From assembly GCA_028015205.1 (NCBI GenBank), contig CM051516.1:46194230-46258229 (forward strand): DNA of 64,000 bases, read 5' to 3'. A program made the position numbers and the translations under genes. The notes beneath the pieces are model-generated. The model saw nothing but the letters and a program-made list of their open reading frames with translations. It ran no database searches and was not told the origin of the DNA. The stretch's first letter is position 1. Every line of letters begins with the position of its first letter. Shown here piece after piece: positions 57,201-64,000 of the stretch. This stretch comes from Mytilisepta virgata. Taxonomy: Eukaryota; Mollusca; Bivalvia; Mytilida; Mytilidae.

Positions 57201-60200
57201 TTTTTAAAAAGTTTGATTAAATTATATACATGTATGTACTTTGCTTTACAAGTACACGACACAATTTATCTTTTGACTGAAGTGCAATACCGTAACTTCA
57301 AAAGTATCATTGAAATGAGTTTGAGATTCATATAACGTGAAACGGCCTGTTGTGACATTCGGTGTGTAGCCTATTCCAAATACATAACTGGAAATTTACC
57401 GGTTCTGCACAGAATCGACACGATTAAGTTTTTAGATGACTACTATTTTTTGTTGTCATTAATTAATTTCACTCCCTTATAACAATAACTACTTGGTAAT
57501 GATGTCGAATGTTTCATCTACTGGCTGGTAAAAAAATCTCCCAATTGACAAAAGTAATTTTGGGAGATAATTGTTCAAATGGTTACATACAACATTTTAT
57601 TGACAGAAAATTAATTTTAAATTCTAAAAAATATCAAAATAGGTATCACGAAATATTTATTCTATATGGAGTGCGGGACGTCCCAAAATTGGTATAATCT
57701 GTGGACACTTGCAGGAACTTTGCTCTATAAATTGAAACAGAATTATTGATTTAGAGGTGAAGACATAATTTTGTAATTTTATAAGCCACGCAGAGAGAAA
57801 AATGAATGCATTATTTCACGCATATTCATGCATTGGAACCATGTATTGTATACATGTACTCATTTTAGTATTGTACTAGACAATTCCAGAACAAAAATAT
57901 TCACGATACTTCTAAATATGAATCATATAACTCTGAAGGCCAACAATGACATATTTATCAACTTATACGATCCAAATACAACGCAAATAAATCCGTTGAC
58001 AGTATCTCTCAACATACGGCTCTGTCCTTAGATAATTGTCGGCGCTTCTGTGTTGGTCAATTTTTAATTTGAATTAGAGAATTTAAGGCTGTTTAAACAG
58101 TATTCAAAATTTTCTTAAAGAGTCGCAACTGACCAAATGTTCATAATGAATTCATTATAACATGAAACGTACATTTTTAACTAAATACATGTACATCTAT
58201 ATTCTTGCGTAAATTGGAATTTATAATATTGAGTACCCCAACTATTATTGTAAAACATACCAGAACACACCGGTGGGAGACCATCCCATCTTCCGAGAAA
58301 CTGACAAGTTCTTGTTAAATTTCCAGCTTCATACGTGTATCCATGATCACATGTATATGAAACGGTTTCTCCAATATTGAGTCCAGAAATATTATAAGTA
58401 CTATGTGCCACGGCACCTGGGTCGGTGCAGTTAATTACTGCAAAAATAAAAACTATGAACCATGGAAATACATTGTCAAATTGGCAATCATACTTGCTTG
58501 TTGTAAGGTTTGATCCGTGCAGATCAATTTGCATGTTCATCAGTTTTGTTTAGTGGACGCAGCATGTACGGGTAATCGATACCTTAAATTGCTTTCATAG
58601 CTGATGATATTAATACAAACTTTAAATAATATTTATTTCCCGTTTTCTGCCCTTATACAGTTAGGGGTTCATAATTTGGAAATACATTTATCTACATTCC
58701 ATTTGTTCACCAGCTTTTTAGATATTTTTTGGTCCTAAGCAATGCTAACGAGACAATTTGTCAAACACTGAACAACCAATTGCCCTGCATTCTGTATCAA
58801 AAACTGTCTGCTTTTGTCTCTGAATAAATTCCTCGAACTTTCAGTTTTGGTTGTTGTGATACTGGGTTGGACTTTATACTTTAAAACAAAGTTTCAAATT
58901 ATTAATTTTGCACATTTAAAACTAAATGCAATTCCGTCATGCACCTCTCTGCTCTGTGTTGGTTTTATGTAATATTTTTTTCAAATGTTGGTTTTTGGAA
59001 CTGCCTGATAACGACTTAAGTAATATCTTTTTTATTCACACAGTTTTTGCTTGGAACACTGCTGTTAAATCACTGAATACAGCAATTTAAGTATTCAAAC
59101 ATTTTGTCATGTACATTGTTTCAATATAGTTTCAATCTGATTTATTTATTAAAGTTGTTTTAATTTGCTGAATCATGTTGCTTTGAGAGAAAACAGGAAA
59201 TATTAGTTATTAAAATTATTTATATGCTTAAACTTACAAGAACAAACTGGAGGAAATCCATCCCAATAGCCATCCGACTGGCAGATACGTGTTAAATAAC
59301 CAGATGTGTACGTATATCCCTCAACACATGAATAAGTTACCATGGAACCAATTTTCAGATCAGTGTATTCACAAGTAGAATAATTAACCATAGGGTCCGG
59401 ACATAGAATTTCTGCAAGTGAAAACATTATGTAAATTTAGAAATTATGCGAATCGGTACTTTTAGAGTATGAAAGTTTCATTTATGCCACTTTTTTTCAG
59501 TAACCACGAGGCAACATGTTACGAGTTGACAGATTTTTTTAACTAACATTTACCATAACGGTAAATACCGATATTCTGCATAGCTGCATTTTGTCACATT
59601 TGTCACCCTCAAAAGATGTGAATAAAAATGTGACGTACTGAACAATTAGTTCGTTTTTTTTTCATTGTCAAATGAAATTGCTTTAGGAATAATCACATAT
59701 ACACTCTACCTGTGCATGTTGGTATCGTTCCATTCCAATTTCCATTACTACTACATGTCCTAACCATATCGCCAGAGTTCTGTTTATATCGCCAATCACA
59801 CTCATATGTTATACTCCCTCCAAGGAATACGGATGAAAGAGTATAATGCGCGTTTGTCACAACATCTGGCTCTGGGCACTGAACGGCTACAAACAAATTT
59901 TTAAAGTCATGATTATCATAGATAAAAAATATCTAGTAGAAAGAATATTGTGATGACAGATATATATGATAAAAAGGACAAATATACCTAAGGAGCAATA
60001 AAAAGCCACTGGACAGACAAACCCGGGAAGACAAATGAACATTCACAAGCTCAACAAATAAGCACAGAAAACTAAAAAAACAATGAACGACACGAACTCA
60101 TATAAAACTATAAAACAGGCCCTGTGAATCACTTACTGTTTGTAATGTTCTAGTTCTTATTGTGTAAGAAGATACATCGTTGAATTTAAGAATTTGACTA

Positions 60201-63017
60201 ATTACATGTATAAACACATCACAGTACTTCATTTCTTGGAAAGATAAAAAAAATGAATGGCCTTTTAAATCTTCGACATGGATACTCCTCGTAGAGGTAC
60301 ATGTAGGTTAAAACCTTGATGCTTTCTTCTTAAAACATGTGAAATTTAACAAAATTTTGAAATTTTAAAATACAAGACTTTAAGGTTACACGAATACGTC
60401 ATTCTTCTGATATCTACGAGAACTGATGCATTTAGATAAAAATAAAATGAGTCATATTGATGTCGGTGATAATAGAAATGATTGGACTGAAGTTATGAAT
60501 TTCAGTTGTTAAGCCGTGGTTTAACAGAAAATGTTCAATGAGTAGAAAAAGAATTTCAAAAGGCGTGTAAGAGATATAGCTTTTTGAAAAACACCGAAAA
60601 TAGACGTAGAGGATGTCTGCTTACGAGAATACACTTTAACAATAACTTCTGCAGTTTCTTCCTGTGCTTGCATTTGCTGCTTTCCCCATGCATCATCGAT
60701 GAAAATCATATATCCATCCGATGTAGTCGGTATCCATAACAAAACACTTTCATTTGTATACACGTATACCACTCCTCCATACTTTTTGCCTGACGAAACC
60801 GCAGATCCAGCTCCGTTAAATATCATTCCTTCATTATTGCCTGAATTCATATCATGCTTAACCTTTAAAAACAAAAATCTTTTAATTAATAATATGAATA
60901 AAGTACCAGCGCAATATGATTAAATGGTCATGTTCCTTCGAGAAATCCAAGATAAGATATGGTACAAGTTGGAAGAAATAGAAAGATAATGCGACGATAT
61001 AAATAAAAGAAATAAAACAAACAACAAAGAGAAAATAGAAAATACAAAACCTAGATCACTAGCAAGATAAAATCACATAAAAGATAGGAGCAGCATCAGA
61101 ATTGTCAGATGCTCCGGACGATTAATAATGTCCTGTTGTCTAAAAGTTGAAAGTCTCATAACAAGCGAGGATATTCTGATTAAATTTCAAATCCGACAAG
61201 AAATTAAATCTAACCGAAGAATTAATTTGTGCAACAGAATCTTCATCGAGGCCAATTAAATAATAATGACCACGTGACCGTTAAATATATGTGTGTATTT
61301 ATGTGTGTGTGAAGAACTTCTGATGCAGTGTGGAAACATGTTGATGGCTGAATACCGTCGAAGGGTTGTTGTTTTTTCATTACTACCATGTAATTATTTT
61401 CAACAGAATCGAACATTGTTCAATACTATCATCATTAAAGGACAAAAAAGTACAGAGAAAAACTCATAAGGAGTTCAACAGCTTTCAAACTATAAATTAC
61501 ATATGCCAATAGTCATAAAAAATACCTTTACCAGGATCCCTAAATATCCTGATATTAGAAGCTAAAGACGTGAGCTTGTAGTCGTTGTACTGTGAACCTG
61601 CTACTCTCTCCAAATGGTTTCAGGGTAGAAAAGTTTGAAAATTACACTAATTGGAAATAAGAATTAATGATAAAGGCTTATAAAATTGGCCGAATTGATT
61701 AAAGCAAGAATATTCAAAGCAGAAGAAATTATGACAAATAAAAAATAAGCACTACATCCCATCAGACTGAAATCGAGAAAATATTAATAATATCTAGGAA
61801 TCGTTTAGGTCACCAGATTTGGAATAAAGTTTCCATGACACAATTTTTGTGCACAAGTTATGCATATGTCTTGAATTTATAATAAGGAAACGTCAAGGAA
61901 ATGCTCAGGTAGATGTCGTATGCATTATAGGGTAATTAGAATAATTTATTCCAGAGATGATATATATTTTTTTAATTTGACAAATCAAAAAGAAGAATTG
62001 GCAATCTGCTTTATATTTAGTTTTCACAAAACTAGGAAACGTCATTTCGATGCCTTGTTATTTGAATAAGACAAAACTGATTTTGGTTATTGAATCTATG
62101 CGATACTCAATGATACTTGAAAATAATTCAAGTCATACACTGTAGAAACCCTTTTTTAGATGCTTCCATTAACTTTTCAGTTTATTGGTTGTACTTTTTC
62201 AGGCGATATTTCTTCAATTTCGACGAAATTTTCTTGCTTGCTATATTCAGTTTGAAAAAATACTATAGAACATATCAACAAAAATGTATATATATTTGTT
62301 AAATTCCATTTAGATGTCAGATTACTTTAATTTATAGATATATACGCCCATATAATTAAATAATATTCAACACAAATTTACATATACATGTATATGATCT
62401 AATGCAATAAGATCTACGTTCGTATATATTCAGATATTTTTTTTCTCGGAGACGGACAGATATTTGTATATGTATTTTAAAGGTAATAATCAGAATAAAC
62501 AATAAACATTAAATTGATTTCAGTGTTCCTTTTCAGTTATTTTAGTATTTGATTATGTTAGTTTCCACAAAATCGATATAGTGCACACAGGCACTATGAT
62601 GAGACATATGGTGTTAGATGGTCTTATAATGTACATTACAATATTTGACATAGAACGTTTATTCAATTAACTTGCCTGTACCGAAACAAAAGATTCTTCG
62701 ATACTGAATATATCTGGAGCAAATGATACAGACTTAGTATTTATTATGCTATCTCCAGCATCAAAGGTGTTCTCGAATGCTACACTGTCACTTAAGTCGT
62801 AACCTTTCAACGTGACAACTCCGCTGCTGTAACACAGGTCATCTGGCCAACCATCATATTGATGAAATACAGCACCTACAAAGATACCATAACAAACTAC
62901 ACTATTTTGATCTGAGTTTGAATCGACCACCAGACAACGCCATGAATCTGCGCAGTTTGTCGCTTTTAAAACAAGATTTAAATCATGTAGGTAAGCTGTC
63001 TCAGAGTAGAGTTCGTT
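44968..63017 (-). CDS. Multi-sushi (CCP) type I membrane protein
   Basis: Thirteen minus-strand exons join in frame to 879 residues plus stop. Order: an N-terminal Cys-containing extracellular region (two exons), ten sushi/CCP domains each on one phase-1 exon, and a last exon with a charged linker, one transmembrane helix (YIGSAGIVLLCCIFFALTV) and a short tail. Each sushi unit has the four cysteines and the final W of the family (for example C at QCADP, YEC, RTC and LVC, with DGTWDG). Sushi domains bind other proteins or glycans at the cell surface, as in complement regulators and adhesion proteins; the ligand cannot be told. The signal-peptide exon is not resolved and lies right of 63017. 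Confidence 0.85.
45689..45871 (-). CDS. Sushi domain exon A1 (CCP 10)
   Basis: Encodes VIQCTDPGEVYNATYTMTG and GDTATYSCNTGF to TWDGIPVICMKD. Four sushi cysteines are present. The donor GTAATT is less common but is shared with the duplicate exon A2. Phase 1 at both ends. Its flanks match A2 for several hundred bases. Confidence 0.87.
47660..47710 (-). pseudogene. Fossil sushi exon fragment
   Basis: actagaggaaatcccaggtt, then cggtccgactgacacatt, matches the 3' part of the B-type sushi exons (cgagaggaactccatcccag, then gttccgtctgactgacatg), then breaks off. No acceptor side remains. The same fossil, equally truncated, is at 53389-53446. Confidence 0.65.
47936..48370 (-). mobile_element. Helentron-like element on minus strand, 166-bp units
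   Basis: Read on the minus strand: a (GTCC)n-type microsatellite (gtccatccgtccgtccgtct), then two units 166 bases apart (gattttcctaaa at 48041 and 48207 on the plus strand), then a 3' hairpin ctgacattgtcag, tatt, CTAG and Ts. The plan matches families E to H, but the sequence differs. It ends about 30 bases from a sushi exon. Confidence 0.55.
48402..48581 (-). CDS. Sushi domain exon B1 (CCP 9)
   Basis: 180 bases, phase 1 at both ends, acceptor aattccag, donor GTATGA. Encodes VIQCADPGEVANANRTSFNG to TWDGVPLVCS. Nearly identical to exons B2, B3 and B4. Confidence 0.88.
49476..49655 (-). CDS. Sushi domain exon B2 (CCP 8)
   Basis: 180 bases, donor GTATAC. Encodes VIQCGDPGEVANASRTSFNG to ETWDGVPLVC. 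Differs from B1 by a few residues (A to G, N to S, G to E). Confidence 0.88.
50202..50381 (-). CDS. Sushi domain exon B3 (CCP 7)
   Basis: 180 bases, donor GTATGA, acceptor aattccag. Encodes VIQCGDPGEVANANRTSFNG, TYECKNGYKHEAG and DETWDGLPLVCT. No internal stop. Confidence 0.87.
50999..51050 (-). pseudogene. Fossil half sushi exon (5' part)
   Basis: Minus-strand reading gives an acceptor-like ccgtttcag, then THCANPGAVVTNF, then unrelated sequence. It has the start of a B-type sushi exon and no second half or donor. A sister fossil is at 54157-54205. Confidence 0.65.
51300..52130. repeat. Tandem copies of intron sequence (~150-200 bp units)
   Basis: The phrases gaagattccccgaaagtttc, tccatgtttgtctgt and aaaccccaaaa(t/g)tcatt recur about four times with local changes. 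This is intron sequence of the sushi gene; no domain is encoded. Related phrases occur near 45325-45450. Confidence 0.6.
52193..52375 (-). CDS. Sushi domain exon A2 (CCP 6)
   Basis: 183 bases, donor GTAATT, acceptor tctcag. Encodes VIQCTDPGEVYNATYTMTG, SCNTGFQIRAGNFNRTCKSD and TWDGIPVICMKD. Near-identical copy of exon A1. Confidence 0.87.
53389..53446 (-). pseudogene. Fossil sushi exon fragment, sister copy
   Basis: ggaagaaacgagaggaagtc, then ctttccagtttccgcctgac, is a decayed 3' half of a B-type sushi exon; the break and the following sequence (ttttgttctattgctcac) match the fossil at 47660-47710. Confidence 0.65.
53597..53776 (-). CDS. Sushi domain exon B4 (CCP 5)
   Basis: 180 bases, donor GTATGA, acceptor atttcag. 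Encodes VIQCADPGEVANATRTSFNG and ATYECNNGYKHEAGYLQRTC to GVPLVCS. Belongs to the same recent expansion as B1-B3. Confidence 0.88.
54157..54205 (-). pseudogene. Fossil half sushi exon, sister copy
   Basis: Minus-strand reading: tttcagtatctcagtgtgca, then aacccaggagaagttgcaat. It is the 5' half of a B-type exon and then stops, as at 50999-51050, with the same downstream flank. Confidence 0.65.
54440..55623. other. Intron of the sushi gene, no feature seen
   Basis: About 1.2 kb without a recognised exon or element. A minus-strand open frame at 55068-55262 has no domain. Confidence 0.4.
55624..55800 (-). CDS. Sushi domain exon C (CCP 4)
   Basis: 177 bases, donor GTATAA, acceptor cttccag. Encodes EIKCANPSAVYNATFSNTG, TNYTCNPGTRYTAGDHFRVC and GNWSGIPIMCIG. 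Four sushi cysteines and the W are present. Confidence 0.87.
55960..56905 (-). mobile_element. Penelope-like reverse transcriptase 3' fragment
   Basis: Minus-strand motifs in order: FQQTIGIPMGTNCALFLTDL (56780-56860 area), FRYIDDVSSLNNSRF with the catalytic YIDD at 56693-56704, PNELEIKDTTDSAKSASYLH, YDKRDDFDFPIVNSPF, then FYGRHHDLVDRYE, and GVRQEVETAYSFGAPESTPG near 56165-56225. The motifs lie in different frames with stops, so it is dead. GIPMG and the general layout fit Penelope-like elements; the subclass is from memory. It is in an intron of the sushi gene, in sense. Confidence 0.7.
56906..58260. other. Intron of the sushi gene, no feature seen
   Basis: The left 100 bases may still belong to the Penelope-like fragment. 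No other element or exon could be supported. Confidence 0.4.
58261..58437 (-). CDS. Sushi domain exon D (CCP 3)
   Basis: 177 bases, donor GTATGT, acceptor ttttgcag. Encodes VINCTDPGAVAHSTYNISG, TVSYTCDHGYTYEAGNLTRT and DGLPPVCSG. Contains the sequons NIS and NLT. Confidence 0.88.
59238..59411 (-). CDS. Sushi domain exon E (CCP 2)
   Basis: 174 bases, donor GTAAGT, acceptor acttgcag. Encodes EILCPDPMVNYSTCEYTDL, VTYSCVEGYTYTSG and YWDGFPPVCS. It has one extra cysteine (STCEYT), so a free or additional disulfide partner is possible. Confidence 0.87.
59710..59886 (-). CDS. Sushi domain exon F (CCP 1)
   Basis: 177 bases, donor GTAGAG, acceptor tttgtag. Encodes VQCPEPDVVTNAHYTLSS, ITYECDWRYKQNSGDMVRTC and NWNGTIPTCTG. 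The first of the ten sushi domains after the N-terminal region. Confidence 0.87.
59960..60624. other. Intron of the sushi gene, short repeat traces
   Basis: aaaggacaaatatacctaag followed by gagcaa (59974 on) also occurs near 37093 (aggaccaatatacctaagga), so a small interspersed repeat is likely at both. Nothing else is supported. Confidence 0.4.
60625..60862 (-). CDS. Sushi gene exon: N-terminal extracellular domain, second part
   Basis: 238 bases, acceptor tttaaag, donor GTAAGC. Encodes VKHDMNSGNNEGMIFNGAGS, YGGVVYVYTNESVLLWIPTT, and GYMIFIDDAWGKQQMQAQEE then AEVIVKVYS. The pattern of VLLW-P followed by a D-WG segment and a closing VIVKVYS recurs, from memory, at the N-terminus of other mollusc surface proteins; I do not know a name for the domain. 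Enters in phase 0 and leaves in phase 1. Confidence 0.75.
60863..62675. other. Intron of the sushi gene (GC-AG type), no feature seen
   Basis: 1.8 kb intron whose donor reads CAG/GCAAGT instead of GT. AT-rich, no element recognised. The bases atcagaattgtcagatgctc followed by cgga (about 61094) resemble part of a Mytilus repeat also seen near 56170. Confidence 0.5.
62676..63017 (-). CDS. Sushi gene exon: N-terminal extracellular domain, first part
   Basis: Encodes NELYSETAYLHDLNLVLKAT, NCADSWRCLVVDSNS, then YDGWPDDLCYSSGVVTLKGY and ends EESFVSVQ. The frame is open over 342 bases and phase 0 at its end fits the next exon. The 5' limit is uncertain: the acceptor atttcaag at 63018 is weak, and tctgag or acag a few bases further in are alternatives. 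An in-frame TAA lies just upstream, so the exon cannot start further right. Confidence 0.65.
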
Positions 63018-63800
63018 CTTGAAATTTTACCAATCACAAACCAAAAACAGCAACTGCCGAACACGTTAGTTGTCCGACTAGAATTAAATGTGTAATGAGA
63101 TAAAAACGGATAATGGCATAATGTACACGAGAAAGTGCACCCTGCAATTCTGGAGGAGGATATAAAAAGCCAGTAAACATACGTTTCTTTACCTGAAAAT
63201 AAAAAAAATATCGGGAGAAAAAATTTCGAAGCGACAAAACAGTGGTGAAAGTCTCTAAAATCTAAATTCAAAGGCAAGGCAATTTATCATCAAAAAGGAA
63301 GGAACAAAAGAAATGTCATGAGGATACATGTATAACAAACAAAATATAATAAACTAAACAGAATTAGAACAAGACAGCATAAAATTAAAGAAATAGCAAA
63401 GTGAACTTCCATTAAAAAGCGGGAGTAACATCACATGCTTCGAAATAGTAGGCATGTGTCAATTCCATAATGACGTGAAATCTAACTGAAGAAATCTAGT
63501 CTCGCACATGAGATAGATACTTCGTATCGGCCATTCATCTCGTGATGACAACATTTAAATGTTCGGAGTAATGATATCTCCAGAATAGAGCTATCGGATT
63601 TTAAAAGTTGGAAAGTACACACCAAAATGATGATATCAATGGCGATATGGGCTGGAGATCGCCCATTGTAAAACAGTGACATGTGTATTTAGACAATGGT
63701 CTAGGTTTGCTGTTATCGATTTAAATAAAACTAATTATAAAGTATTCAATGGTCACATAAAAATGCTGTGCATGAAAGAAAAACGGATGTAGTATAGTTA
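63018..63800. other. Probable 5' intron of the sushi gene; start exon not resolved
   Basis: Two minus-strand frames have hydrophobic stretches that could be a signal peptide (RFYLITHLILVGQLTCSA near 63065-63150, and HIAIDIIILVCTFQLL near 63600-63650), but neither has a donor that joins cleanly to the exon at 63017. The true first exon may be outside the window. Confidence 0.35.
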
Positions 63801-63805
63801 TAGAA

Positions 63806-64000
63806 TGGTTTAAAGATTGTAATTTTACACCTTATGCTAATTTTAAAAATGTACATGATTTTCAGAAGAGTGTTATATAGCATCTTGAAAATGTACATTT
63901 TAATGAGTATATTGAAGAATGGAAAAAACAAAATTCTGTCACAAAGGTACGGCAACAAGCTCCGTACTTACAAATTATATACTAGTAAATCAGAATAATG
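63806..64000 (+). mobile_element. Non-LTR retrotransposon C-terminal fragment (edge)
   Basis: Plus-strand reading gives WFKDCNFTPYANFKNVHDFQ, a stop, then VHFNEYIEEWKKQN and, after a one-base shift, GNKLRTYKLYTSKSE. From memory, this order (W-K-C-F-PY-NF, EYI-EW, GNKLRTYK-Y) is the region after the RT in LINE elements of invertebrates. Stops and a frameshift show it is dead. It continues past the right edge. Confidence 0.45.

Noticed and set aside
61297..61325. Short TGTG run
   Set aside because: Too short to be more than ordinary low-complexity sequence.

Overview
The window is eukaryotic genomic DNA from a bivalve mollusc, most likely a mussel (Mytilus or a close relative). The evidence is AT-rich sequence, spliced genes with GT-AG introns, small exons in large repeat-filled introns, a tRNA-derived SINE with a mollusc-type tail, and an interspersed repeat (about 40343-40700) that I recall as very common in Mytilus transcripts and genomes. 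The genus is from memory and not proven here.

Left half (862-30961, + strand): the 3' part of a TRPA1-type cation channel gene. I place 12 exons (862-998 to 30776-30961) that join in frame into 585 residues: the last ankyrin repeat, the S1-S6 membrane domain with pore, the post-S6 TRP-like helix and a C-terminal coiled coil. The remaining ankyrin exons must lie left of the window. Its introns hold a dense set of repeats: at least ten rolling-circle (Helentron-like) non-autonomous elements of several families, a 5'-truncated LINE remnant on the minus strand (about 6126-8065), a SINE, and MITE-like elements.

Middle (30962-44960): no supported gene. It is AT-rich 3' flank or UTR, then a strip of mobile-element debris: element ends, a 25-bp minisatellite, a TIR element full of AACTGCT-like motifs, a MITE with ~120-bp inverted repeats and a large foldback structure.

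Right half (44968-63017, - strand): a type I membrane or surface protein gene with an unusual N-terminal extracellular region, ten one-exon sushi/CCP domains, a linker, and a C-terminal transmembrane segment with short tail. Thirteen exons join in frame (879 residues); the signal-peptide exon is not resolved. Several sushi exons with their introns were copied in tandem (45.6-48.6 kb against 52.1-53.8 kb), leaving fossil half-exons. A Penelope-like reverse transcriptase fragment sits in one intron (about 55960-56905) and another non-LTR fragment at the right edge.

The most interesting signal is not a protein. Several sequence-unrelated element families share one plan: a 5' terminal hairpin, a short GC-rich microsatellite, a core of ~159-166 bp tandem monomers, a subterminal copy complementary to the 5' end, and usually a 3' hairpin followed by CTAG/CTTG and a T run. 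One nested copy has clean empty sites that show insertion into a T run. All copies I could orient point the same way as the gene they lie in or next to.
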